Shown here one piece after another: positions 45,738 to 57,600 of a stretch of 64,000 nt of DNA; position 1 is the stretch's first letter; each line of letters begins with the position of its first letter. The position numbers and the translations under genes are program-made. Source of the DNA: Lotus japonicus (lineage: Eukaryota; Streptophyta; Magnoliopsida; Fabales; Fabaceae). The stretch covers positions 312,501 through 376,500 of the forward strand of contig NC_080043.1 in NCBI RefSeq assembly GCF_012489685.1, in the 5' to 3' direction. Under the pieces are notes generated by a model. It searched no databases and was not told the DNA's origin. It worked only from the letters and a program-made list of their open reading frames with translations.

Positions 45738-48700
45738 TTACTTATTTTCTTGGCTTGAGTTTGACTTGCAAAGGATGGAACCTGTGGGTGGTAAGGCCCG
45801 TTGTACCACACTCTCTTCCTCCTCCCCTTGTCCGAGCTTCCACTCGAATTCCTGAACCAATGTGCCAATTGTTGTGCAAGCTATTGTGATGGCCTGAAGA
45901 GACCCCGCACACACCCTCTTCCCTGCTCCGAAGGCCATTGTCTTGTAAAAATCCGCGTTGTCATATTTCTCATCAAGAAATCTCTCAGGTGACCACTGCT
46001 GAGGATTTTCCCACTGCTTCTTGTCCATGTTGCATCCATATATATTTATTGCAATCTGCAGTGTTAACATGAATGAATGAGGCATATATATTTCTATCAA
46101 TAATGGCTGGCAATCATACATATAAAGAGAGAATTTAATATTTATAAGAAACTAAATTCAGCACCTCGCTTCCTTTAGGAATATGATATCCACCCAACTC
46201 GGTATCTTCATGAGCATATCTTAGTGGGACAATTGGAACAGGACTATGCTTCCTTAAAGTTTCATGGAACACAGCACCTAAATAAGGTAGCTTAGCTAAT
46301 TGGCCTTCTATAAATTTTTCATGTTCAAATACATTTTGGAGCTCCTCATACAAACGCTCCTGCCACATAAATACAAAACCGCGGACAATATTTCAATAAT
46401 GGGGTAAACCACTTAATGCATGTTTGGAAATCATTGATTCAATCATTTATAGGGAGAAGCTAATGTCAATAGCTTCATGGTGCCATAATCGATTTTCAGC
46501 TTGTTTGGAAATCCTATCATTTTTCACATTTAGCATAATCGATTCTGAAATAAAGAGGTAAACTACAGAGATTCGATTTTAAATTGTTCAAAGCAATTCG
46601 AAAAAAGAAACTTAAAAATTAACAAACCATACACAAAGATCAAAAAACAACCTGGCGATTTTTATCTTTAGCAAGTTCATACATAGCCCATTCTGTTGTA
46701 ACTAAGGTTGTATCAGCTGTTTCAAGAATGGTCTCCCATATCAACATGTAAAGTTGTTCTTCAGTCAATTCTTTAGCTTGAGACAACAGGTAGTCAAAAT
46801 AACAATTTTCTTCCTGAGACATCCCAAACAATCAAATTAGAGTTCACAGAATCAAATCTGCTAGATTTTAAATTGTATGTATAAAAGAAAAACCAGACCT
46901 TTCCCGAGGCCAATCGCTTTCTCTGCTCATTCATCAAGGCCTTCATGACAGCTTTTCTGCGATCATGCCATTTCTGAATCTTCATCTCTATGCCCTTATT
47001 CGGAATCCATTTAAGGTATGGAAAGAAATCTCGCCAATCTACCTCAATAGCACCCTCCATTATATCAAGCACGAGAATCTTGTATATATCATTTTTTGAC
47101 AATGTACTCCGAAGCTCCTCCACATAAATGGATTCTACATCACTTCCAAGAGCCTAAAAATTCCCCATGAGGTCATTTGTTATGGCGTGCTTGGATGAAC
47201 AACTTATTTATGCACTTATGACAATAAGCGCTCTTTGCATCAACACTTATTTATACACTAATTTGAGAAACGTATTAAAATAAGCCAAAAATATTGATAA
47301 ACATAAATTCTTATTCATAAGCTAATTTCAACAACTTATAGGCTGACGGTAGACATAAGCTATTTACTCTCTCTATTATAGAAATATTGTTGTTTTGAGC
47401 ATTCTTTCAATATTCTAAAATATTTGTTATTTTAGAAAGTCAATGCATTTTTTCCCACCTATACCTTTATTTAATAGTTGCACATGATACTAGTAAAATT
47501 AAATAAGGGTACTTTAGTAACATTATACAATCAATATTTGTAATTTTACTCTTTGTTGTCACAACCTTAAACAACAATCTTTGTGAAATGGAGGGAGTAC
47601 ATAAGATGTCACAAACATTTGCATAAGCGCTTATGTTATAAAATAAGTTAAAAAGAAGCTTATCCAAACAGAGACTTACTTGCTTCATTGCTAGTCCAAA
47701 AAGTTCAGACGCAAATATTTCCCTAAAATTAACAGCCAAATCAGAGGTGGTCTTGACATGTTCATTAAACTGCCTCGAAAGGTTTTCCATCATCACTTCT
47801 CTATGGAGACGATGTCGCTTCTGAACATTGGAAAATACACTTTCATAACCAAACAACAACAAAAAAAAGAGATTTCTATTTAATCAAGTTATTGTAACCA
47901 ACCAACCTGTGCATTGGCTCCGAGAACGTTTGCAAGGATATGTCTTTTACTCATTTTGTGAAATTCATTGTAGTCACTCGTAGCAACCATACATTTATTG
48001 GAAGACAAAATATGTAGCGCACTTGATAGCTTCCTTGACGAAATTGATGAATATCTGGTCACCATTGCCTGAGGCAACCATAAATGTTTATAATCTAATT
48101 AACCAGAAAAATAAATAATTTCATGGACATTTTTTTTGATAAACATTTCATGGACAGTTAACCCTATAATATTTGCATATCCTTCTCGTATGCTAATTGA
48201 AGCTGAACCAGAACCAGAGGATCAATCCTAAAATCAGATGATTCTTTGAATTGTGATTGTATTCTTCCAAGTACCAACTCTCTTTTCGGTATTTGGTCTT
48301 CCTTTGGTCTCTCTTTTCAGCTAAAAGTGGGTTGTGGTCCAACACAATATCAAACAGATCACAAATGGCCACAGAAATCGTAAAATTTAATAAGAGAAGT
48401 ACTAACATCAACCCAAGAATTCATTTTGCACTTCTTAAAATTCGGGCTAGACATCTCTGGTTCTACCCTTGACAAAGACTATTTATTTGGTTATGTCTCT
48501 AGTAACAGCCGGCTCATATATGGATAGTCTCCAATAAATATGGATCTAGGAATTAGGATAAGATTTGATACTATCTTAGAATCTAGGCTAGACTTCACCC
48601 CGAAAGCAAGCTTTGGATGAGAATTGGTTTATCCGTTGTAAACATTTATTTGATCATATTTCTAGTCAATGCTAGACATTTTAAAAACACTTCCATCCAG

Positions 48701-49217
48701 ATTTCATATAACAATCAAAATATTCATGTATCTGTTAAGTGAAGGGTTGAAATTTGAAAACAGCAACATTGATAATAGAAAAAATAGGGAAGGGGAAGAG
48801 AAACTAACCTCCTTGGCAAGCTGGGCAGAGTTGAGAACAATGAGGGTGGAAGCACCAGTTCTGATTGAATAAATTGGCCCATATTTCTCAGCCATTTGGA
48901 TGAATGTATTATAAGGTTTCTTCTCCTTCAATTGCAGCAGATTCCCTATCACTGGAAGCCCTGGAACCGCTGCATGCAACAAATTAACCAACCAACCAGT
49001 TTAATACTTTTAGCACCAGTTCAATCAAAACATAGAAAAAGATTAATTGAAACTTACTAATAAAACAACATACATCAATGAGTGAAAGATAGCTACCTGG
49101 TACTGTGGGAAGGTTGGAACGTTTGGTGGTGAACCAAAACAAGAAGAAGAGAAACACAGCACCCAAAGCAAGGGAAGTGGCATATGGTCGTGTCTGAACA
49201 AGTTGAAGGGTGTCCAT
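45738..49217 (-). CDS. KO: ent-Kaurene oxidase (CYP701A), proximal tandem copy, C-terminus frameshifted
   Basis: Eight exons (minus): 49217-49097, 48969-48809, 48068-47907, 47820-47680, 47153-46899, 46813-46652, 46359-46165, 46055-45738; 504 aa. The N-terminal membrane anchor (about 13-32) precedes [20 protein letters not shown]. Visible P450 elements: I-helix [12 protein letters not shown] (about 311), ExxR in ETLRK (367-370), PERF (about 422), and heme loop [10 protein letters not shown] with Cys448. KO converts ent-kaurene to ent-kaurenoic acid in three oxidations, the entry to gibberellins, at the plastid envelope/ER. Relative to the distal copy one base is missing near 45806. The last 22 residues are therefore replaced and the normal [15 protein letters not shown] tail lies out of frame just downstream. 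That tail includes substrate recognition site 6, so activity is doubtful. Intron 4 contains a MITE. Confidence 0.9.
47367..47597. mobile_element. Stowaway-like MITE in intron 4 of the proximal KO copy
   Basis: Ends CTCTCTCT and GAGGGAG, flanked by TA. The distal KO copy reads straight through the same site (AGCTATTTATATAAGATGTC at about 56249), giving an empty site. Confidence 0.85.
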
Positions 49218-49277
49218 TGCAATAGCAACACTGCTCTGTACTGCTCTCAGTTGTAAGGGAACAATCAAAATCATGAA

Positions 49278-49286
49278 TATTTATAG
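49278..49286 (-). promoter_or_regulatory. TATA box of the proximal KO copy
   Basis: CTATAAATA on the minus strand about 61 bases before the ATG, predicting a 5' UTR of around 30 bases. The same box is at 59936-59944 before the distal copy, with a 4-base ATTT repeat added beside it. Confidence 0.6.
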
Positions 49287-49616
49287 ACAAAAAGGGGTGT
49301 TATTTTTTGAAATTTGGAGGCTGTAATTGCAGATACAATAGCCATAAAAATAAAAAATAAAAGAACTAGCGATACTAGTCAATGCTCGAGCTGTCATGGA
49401 TTATTTTTCTTTGTGATCTGCTAATCATGGATTAAAAAACACTTATGGATTAAAGAATTAATGAAGACTAGTATTGTACCCGTGTCATGACGGTTATATT
49501 GTGAAAGGTGCGAATTTATAAGAACTTTCATAAAAATCTAAATTGAACAAATATGTATGTCATAAAAATTATTTAGAGCTCTTAGCTTCTATTAATTTTG
49601 TGATCCCCTCCGAAGG

Positions 49617-49733
49617 TTTTTTTTTTATAGACGAATGTTAGTTGTTAATTGTTAGTAAATTAATTCCTTCGTCAGGATTCGAACCCTGGCCCTTCACCCT
49701 GCAAATCCCTTCATTCCCTTAGCTCACCAAGTG
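49617..49733 (-). mobile_element. tRNA-derived SINE nested in the LINE
   Basis: The minus strand has a box-A-like TCACTTGGTGAG and a box B GGGTTCGAATCC, then an A-run at its 3' end (T-run 49617-49626). A CCCTCC(CT)GAAGG-like repeat flanks it and the LINE reading frame resumes after it. Confidence 0.6.
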
Positions 49734-49926
49734 AGTTACCCTCCCCCCCTCCCTGAAGGTGATGATGGTTTGGCGTGGACGGGTGATCTAGCGGGACTCT
49801 TCTCATTGAAGGCTATTTGTGGCCTTGTTGAAGCCCAAGTCTTTGAAGTGGGTTCTTGGGTGGTTCCGGAGCGACTTAAACATATATTCTCTCCCAAGGT
49901 GCAACTTTTCTTTTGGCAGGTTCATT

Positions 49927-51884
49927 GATGCAATCAGAAGCGTAATAAGGATTAGCAAGCGCTAACCCCAAGGATAATAATGATTAGCAAGCGATAACCC
50001 TAAGGATAAACTCTAGAATCCACCAGAAAAGGAGATAAACTCTGGAATCCACTAGAAAAGAGAAAACTCTCAAGTTTTATTATAATTCATAAACTGATCA
50101 ATGGTTATGCCTTACAATTGCTTGAGTAAGAAAAGAAAAAAGTCTTAACAAAAAATAAATAAGATCCTAATTGAAAATAAGTAAGTTCTAAACCAAAAAT
50201 AAATAAGATCCTAAATGAAAATAAATAAGATCCTAACAAAAAATAAATTAAATCCTAATAAAATACTTAAATGATGTTTTGCGGGTCCGAGATTGATTCA
50301 GATGAGTTAAATCCGGAAATCCGACCAGGCTCACCCGTCATCGAAGCGCGCAGCCAGCTGCGCTACATCAGTCTCCTACACCCCTGAAGAACTGGACCCT
50401 GAGTTCTCATCGTGATAAAGGACCTCATCTTCCTGATACTTATATATGCCGGCCTTGTTGAAGGTATTGAGGATATTCATGTCATCTGGGAGAGCCACCA
50501 CATAAGCATTTTCATTGATCTTTCGAATCACCTTGAACGGACCATACTTGCGTGGCTTCAACTTGTTGTAAGTACCAACTGGGAACCTCTCCTTCCGTAA
50601 GAACACCATCACATCGTCTCCTACATTGAAAACTTTAGCTCTCCTGCCTTTGTCGGCAACAACTTTGTTCTTCATTCTAGTAGCCTCCAATCGGGCATTT
50701 ACAGCTTCTATAATCACCACTGAGCAGAAATATTTAGTTTTGTTTAACATCCTCATCGAGCTCCTTTTCATTATGCATCATCACTAAGAAACTTGACTTC
50801 TTTTCTACTGGACTCTTATCAAAGCGTAAAACAGGAGCCATAGCAATATTGTGTGTTCCCCACGTAAACAATATCACATTATTCCTTCCTTTGTACATAA
50901 TATCAGTATCATACTGCCAAGGTCGTCCAAGTAAAACATGACATATATCCATACTCAAATCGTCACAAAATACCTCCTCTATATTGTGTTTTCCAATGGA
51001 AATAAGTACCTTGCAAGTCTATGAAACTTTCACCTGTGGCCCTTTACGCACTCACCCCAAGGAGTACGGTTTTTCATGAGGCTTTGTGGTCAGCTTCAAG
51101 TACTCTACCAACTTCTGGGAACCCAGATTCTCAGTTCTTCCACTGTCCACGATCAAGTTACACACCTTGTTCTTAACAAAACAGTGTGTTCGAAATAGAT
51201 TCTTCATTTGACCTTCTTCTTTGGATGATAGCAAGATCCTAGTTTACTTTTTCCATAAGTGGGATCCTTGGTTATTGCGCTCTTCTCTTTTTCTTCTGCT
51301 GACTCGATGTTATTATGAGGAGAATACTTTGGAAAATATGGGAAATTTCTAGAAGATTTTCCATCAATTCAGCCTTCAAAACAAGGATGGATGCTTTAGC
51401 GACGGTCCACACAGTTTGCAAACCCATATTTTCTTGCAGGGAACCCTTCAAGCCACTTATGTATCGAGCCACCTTCTGATTTTCAGATTCTCTTAGTTCG
51501 TTACGCTCAGACAGACGTATGAACTCAGTTGTATACTTCGTCACGGTCTTCTTTCCTTGCACACAATTGATTTACATCTTATAAAGAATTTTCTCATAAT
51601 CTTCTGGTAGAAATCACTCCATCATCAACTGTTTCATTTTACGCCATATTTTGACTGGCCATTTTCTCTGCCTCTGCCTTTGAATAACAAGCTTATCCCA
51701 CCACACAGCAGAAGTACTCTTCAACTTGATCGCCACCATCTTGACTTCCTTATTCTCAGGGATGCCCATGATGTCGAAAAATTTGTCGACACTAATCTCC
51801 TCTCGTGTCCTCTAGTGTGGTAGATCTGGTGTGGAGTTATGAGCAAGAAAGGTGAGTACTGATCAGGAAAGGTGAGTACTGATC
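49927..51884 (-). mobile_element. Internally deleted Ty3/Gypsy fragment with 3' LTR, nested in the LINE
   Basis: Minus-strand order: gag from about 51810 (FFDIMGIPEN, LSERNELRESENQKVARYIS), protease region (NLIVDSGRTENL, 51052-51234), then the integrase/chromo end ([20 protein letters not shown], 50400-50780), then an LTR at 49927-50380 running TGTAGGAG to GCATCA. RT, RNase H and most of integrase are missing and the 5' LTR is absent. Frames are broken. A direct repeat of GGTGAGTACTGATC (51853-51893) marks the truncated 5' junction. Confidence 0.7.
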
Positions 51885-52882
51885 TTGCCCCCGGGATATA
51901 TCTTCTCTGGATAACGTTTGGGAGTCTTTGATGGTGTTATCTGATCCGCTTCTTTGGTCTCTCATCCCCTTTGCGTTGTGCTGGTCCGTTTGGCTAGCCC
52001 GTAAAGATGTCAATTTTCAGAATAAAACCTTTGATCCCACCTTTATGTGGGATTTGCATGTGCTTCGGATTGGATGGTGGATTCAAGCATGGTGGAAAGA
52101 ATGTCCCTTTCGCGATGTCTTAATTCTGTTAGAACTTTGAAGCCATCCGAATTGTTCGGACTTCTCATGTTATTAGACAAGGTAATTGGTGCCCCCTCCT
52201 GAGAATGTGTTGGAATTTAATGTCGATGGATCGTCAAAGGGGGATTCTGGTCGAAGTGGGATTGGAGGAGTTCTTCGCAATATCTCGAGCAAAATGATTT
52301 GTTTCTTCTCCAAAGCGGTTGGGACGCGGTGGACATTTGAAGCAAAAGTTGAAGCTATATTACATGCTATGTTGTTCTGCCAAGAGCATAATCTGAGGGA
52401 TGTCGTGGTGGAAAGTGACTCTTTTCTTGTTGTGGGATGGTGAGTAAAAAGAACCACCGACCTGGAAGCTTTTAAATGCCTTGAGTTCTACTGATTTGCT
52501 AGCCTCTCAAGTAAATTGCATTGTTGTTCAACATGTTTACTGAGAATCAAATGTTGCGGCTGATTTTCTGGCTAAACAAGGATGTAATAGAGTTTGTACT
52601 TTGTGGAGGTATGTCCTGTAGCTGATGTTGGGTGCGCCTCGCCCCCCTACGATTTGAGGTGGTGGTTATGTTTTGTTGCATGGGAATTATGTTGGTAGCT
52701 GTGTGCTAGTGCTCCCCCCTTCATGTTCCGCTTTATGATCCTTCTTTTCTGCCTCTTGTTTTTGCTTGTTGTGTTATGTCTTTTTTATGTTTTTTAATGT
52801 ATTATTTTGGTTGGTTGGCTTTGTGCTAGGCCATGTTGTTAGATGCTTAGTTGGGAAAGCTTGTTCCCAATGATTTTTTATC

Positions 52883-54101
52883 GGCTTAATTGCACTTTTG
52901 GTCCCCCAACTATACCCTTCCTGCGAAAATCGTCCTTAAATTTAAAAAGTAGCAAAAAACGACCCTGAAGTTTACACCCGGTTGCAAAATTGGTTTTCCG
53001 TTAGATTCCGTCTAAAAACTAACAGAATATTCTGTTAAAAATGTATTAAAAAATAAATAAAAAATAAAATTGAGAAAATAATTGTATTTTAATTGAAATC
53101 CAGAAATACCCAGAATATTACATCAATTCATGAGAGCATTTGAGATTCAAATGATCACAACCTGAAATTTTAATCCAAAAAAAAATTGTTCAGATTAAAA
53201 TGAAACCAAATCCAGGAAAAACAAATCCTGAAAAACTGAAGAGGTGAGTTTTATCGTTTCTTGTTTGTTATCCCTTTCCACCTCAACCTGCATTTTCTCT
53301 CTGCTTCTTCAATCGAAACCAAAATTCACCATCACATCCAAGCAATTGAAGCAGAAGATCAATTGACCCCCTTCAAATCTAGTACTCAAACCATAAACAA
53401 CCATAAAACCTAGAACTTGAAAATGCAAGTGTGTTGGTGTTCCAAAATTGGTGGGTTTTCTTGGTTCTGGGGTGAACAAAGGGGGATTTTTATGAGTTTT
53501 AAAGAGGAAGGAGTCGTGGAGGGAGGAATATCTGAAATGAGAGAGACACAGAATCAACAGAGACCAGATCTGAAGAAGAAAGGTGGTGGCTTGAATCTGC
53601 CTCCTTCACCATCACCCGCCACCGTCGCCGAACCATTGACCGAATCAGCAACCTCAACTTCGTCTGCAAAGCTATGGGTATCTTCGTTCACCTTTTTCTT
53701 CATCTCTGCCACCTTTCATCGCTTCTGTTGTCGCTTCTGCCACCTACGCTCTTTTGAAGCACCAAATGGAAGTTGCTGCTGCTCCTTTTCGTTTTTTCTC
53801 CAATAGAATTTTGAATCGAAATAGAAGAATTGAGGATGATGTGGGAAGAAAATGACAGGGATGAAAATGAAGAAGAAGATGTTTGAAGAAGATGAATAAT
53901 GAATGAAGGTTGTTGGGTTTCATTTTTTTAATTTTTAATACATTTTTTAACCCAGAATCCGTTAAGTTTTGGATGGTTTTGGACGGCAGACCAGTTTTGC
54001 AACCGGGTGTAAACTTCAGGGTCGTTTTTTGCTAATTTTGAAGTTTAAGGACGATTTTCGCAGGAAGGGTATAGTTGGGGGACCAAAAGTGCAATTAAGC
54101 C
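52883..54101. mobile_element. Non-autonomous MULE nested in the LINE 3' UTR
   Basis: TIRs start GGCTTAATTGCACTTTTGGT and end AAAAGTGCAATTAAGCC. Exact 9-base duplications TTTTTTATC flank it (52874-52882 and 54102-54110). The interior 53270-53810 is low-complexity plus gene-like sequence without a transposase. Confidence 0.88.
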
Positions 54102-54133
54102 TTTTTTATCTATGAGATTTGCTTTTTTGAAGA

Positions 54134-54545
54134 AAAAAATTATCAAGCGTAAGTCAAATGTTAATGAAAAACATTCTTATAAATAACATTTATTGTTGTT
54201 GAACACGCATACCTTCATCGTCAATGACAACAATAATACTCAACCATTCTTTGTTTACAATTCTTGAAAGCGCCACATAAAATTTTAAATAATAATAATA
54301 AATAAATATTTAATTTCAAATAAATAAAAGAAAATAAGTTCAAAATATATTTATTAAATGAATTATAGTAATGATGATATACATTTTATTATATTAATGA
54401 TATAACATTTCTAAGGAAAAAAACTACAAATAAATAAATTTAGAATTTAGTGGAAATGCACTATCAATGTAAAATAATTTTACACTTACATCCAACTAAT
54501 GTATGTCACGCAGGAGAGTCACATTCATTTATTATTTTAGAGGAG
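54134..54545. repeat. Upstream segment of the KO duplication unit, copy A
   Basis: Aligns with 60705-61075 (shared GAAAAACATTCTTATAAAT, TGTTGTTGAACACGCAT, AAATTTTAAATAATAATAAT). It ends where the distal KO gene's 3' end begins, so it marks the far end of duplication unit A. Confidence 0.7.
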
Positions 54546-54653
54546 CAAACATTATATCAAAGCCTTATTCATTGAGGGAATTTTATTTTACTAAGTTGCT
54601 CATATCAGAGTACTGAAATAGCTACCAAATCAACAACTAGTCCATCTTCTAAC

Positions 54654-57600
54654 TTATTTTCTTGGCTTGAGTTTGACTTGTAAAGGATGGAGCCTGTGGG
54701 TGGTAATGCCCACTGTATCCACAAGCTCCTCCTCCGCCCCTTGTCCGAGCTTCCACTCGAATTCCTGAACCAATGTGCCAATTGCTGTGCAAGCAATCAA
54801 CATGGCCTGAAGAGACCCCGCACACACCCTCTTCCCTGCTCCGAAGGCCATTGTCTTGTACAAATCCGCGTTGTCATATTTCTCATCAAGAAATCTCTCA
54901 GGTGACCACTGCTGAGGATTTTCCCACTGCTTCTTGTCCATGTTGCATCCATATATATTTATTGCAATCTGCAGTTAACATGAATGAATGAGGCATATAA
55001 ATTTATGTGAATATTGGCTCGCAATCATACATATAAACATAATATTTAATATTTATAAGAAGCTAAATTCTGCACCTCGCTTCCTGCAGGAATATGATAT
55101 CCACCCAACACGGTATCTTCATGAGCATATCTTAGTGGGACAATTGGAACTGGATTATGCTTCCTTAAAGTTTCATGGAACACAGCACCTAAATAAGGTA
55201 GCTTTGCTAATTGTCCTTCTATAATTTTTTCATGTCCACATACATTTCGGAGCTCCTCATACAAACGCTCCTGCCATATGAAAATCATTGATTCAATCAT
55301 TTATAGGAAGAAGCTAATGTCAGTAGCTTCTTGGTGCCAGAATCGATTCCCAGCATGTTTGGAAATCCTATCATTTTTCACGTTTAGAATAATCGATTCT
55401 GAAATAAAGGGGTAAACTATAGATAATTGATTTTAAATTGTTCAAAGCAATTCGAAAAGAAAAACTTATCCAAATATGCTATAAATTAACAAACCATACA
55501 CAAAGCTCGAAAAACAACCTGGAAATTTTTCTCTTTAGCAAGTTCATACATAGCCCATTCTGTTGTAACTAAGGTTGTATCAGCTGTTTCAAGAATGGTC
55601 TCCCATATCAGCATATAAAGTTGTTCTTCAGTCATTTCTTTAGCTTCAGACAACAGGTAGTCAAAATAACAATATTCTTCCTGCGACATCCCAAACAATC
55701 AAATTAAAGTTCACAGAATCGAATCTGCTAGATTTGAAATTATATGTATAAAAGAAAAACCAGACCTTTCCCGAGGCCAATCGCTTCCTCTGCTCATTCA
55801 TCAAGGCCTTCATGACAGCTTTTCTGCGATCATGCAATTTCTGAATCTTCATCTCTATGCCCTTATTCGGAATCCATTTAAGGTATGGAAAGAAATCTCG
55901 CCAATCCACCTCAAGAGCACCCTCCATTATATCAGACACGAGAATCTTGTATATGTCATCTCTTGACAATGTACTCCCAAGCTCCTCCACATAAATGGAT
56001 TCTACATCACTTCCCAGAGCCTAAAGGTTCCCCATGAGGTCATTTGTTAGGGCGTGCTTGGATAAACAACTTATTTAAGCACTTATGGCAATAAAATCTC
56101 ATCGCATAAACACTTATTTATACACTAATTTGAGAAACATATTAAAATAAGCCAAAAATAGATTATTGATAAACATAAACTTTAATTCATCAGTTAATCT
56201 CAACAACTTATTCAAATAAGTTCAAAACAATTTAAAGGTAGACCGTAAGCTATTTATATAAGATGTCACAAACACTTGCATAAATGCTAATACTATAAGA
56301 TACGTTTAAAAAAGTTCTTCCAAACAGACTTACTTGTTTCATTGATAGGCCAAAAAGTTCAGATGCAAATATTTCCCTAAAATTAACAGCCAAATCAGAG
56401 GTGGTCTTCACATGTTCATTAAACTTCCTCAAAAGGTTTTCCATCATCACTTCTCTGTGGAGACGATGTCGCTTCTGAACATTGAAAAATACACTTTCAG
56501 AACCAAACAACAACAAAAAAAGAGATTTCTATTTAATAAGTTATTGTAACCAACCAACCTGTGCATTGGCTCCCAGAACGTTTACAAGAATATGTCTTTT
56601 AATCTTTTTGTGAAATTCATTGTAGTCACTCATAGCAACCAAACATTTATTGGAAGTCAGAATCTGTAGCGCACTTGATAGCTTCCTTGAAGAAATTGAT
56701 GAATATCTGGTCACCATTGCCTGAGGCAACCATAAATATTTATAATCTAATTAACCAGAAACATAAATATTTTTATGGACAATTAACACTATAATATTTG
56801 CATATCCTCCTTGTATTAATTAAACTGGAAAATAGAGAAACACCCTAAAAAGATCTAAATTAATCTGCTAATTAGGAGGAGTAGGACTCATATGGCATAC
56901 TAATTGAAGCTGAACCAGTGGATCAATCCAAAAATCAGATGATTCTTTGAATTATGATTTTATTCTTCCAATTACCAACTCTCTTTTCGGTACTTGGTCT
57001 TCCTTTGGTCTCTTTTTCAGCTAAAAGTGGGTTGTGGTCCAATCCAAAACAATATCTAGCAGAACCACAAATGGCCACATAAATCGTAAAATTCAATAGG
57101 CTTAAATGCATTTGTTGCCCCTGATGTATCGCCAATGTGCAAAAGACAACCCGACTCTTTTTTTGTCGACGTTTGTACCCTCAATGTTTTGAGAAAGTAT
57201 AGCGAATGCCCCTCCGTCAGATTGACGTTAAAAAAGTAACGGAGGGGCTGACGTGGATTTTTTTTTATTTATTTTTCTTTTATTTCCTCAGATGCCACGT
57301 CATTAAATGAAAATAAAAACCTTGAAAATTTGTTGGAGAGGTTCAAACCCAGGACCTCATAGTGGCAAAACACACACATTACCAATTGAGCTACATGGAC
57401 AATTGATATATTTGACAACAGAATTTTATTTATTTCATATATCTTCTTCATCTTCTTCCTCATCATTCATCTTCTTCCCTTACCAATCCTTAACCCCAAC
57501 GGCCCAACCCAGATTGAACCTCCTTCCTCCGCAGCCCCACCAGCCACCGTCGTCGCCACTATCACGGCACGGCGACACCATGGTGGCGAACACCCTTCAC

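Larger units (their letters stand above)
49572..54139 (+). mobile_element. 5'-truncated LINE carrying three nested insertions
   Basis: A LINE ORF2 end is split into pieces. They include LASINFVIPSEG, then DDGLAWTGDLAGLFSL and KVQLFFWQV (RT zinc-binding region, 49734-49926); RNase H with EFNVDGSSKGDSG and VVVESDSF (52186-52443); and AADFLAKQG (52557-52583). The 3' UTR ends GAAGAAAAAAA at about 54132-54139. A SINE, a Ty3/Gypsy fragment and a MULE lie inside. The outer flanks share an ATAAAAATTA-like target, and the equivalent place in the distal KO unit (about 60700) lacks the whole block. Confidence 0.7.

Noticed and set aside
48257..48472. Extra exon or gene in KO intron 2
   Set aside because: The KO protein joins KE to AMVTR directly across this intron and exon phases close without it. 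The sister copy has related sequence at 56900-57100, so it is old intron sequence.
49680..49745. Functional tRNA gene
   Set aside because: The box A and B strings are present, but the arms do not form a convincing cloverleaf by eye and the context is a SINE nested in a LINE.
53417..53806. 129-codon plus-strand ORF inside the nested MULE
   Set aside because: Low complexity, no recognisable domain and entirely within the element. Kept only as possible captured sequence.
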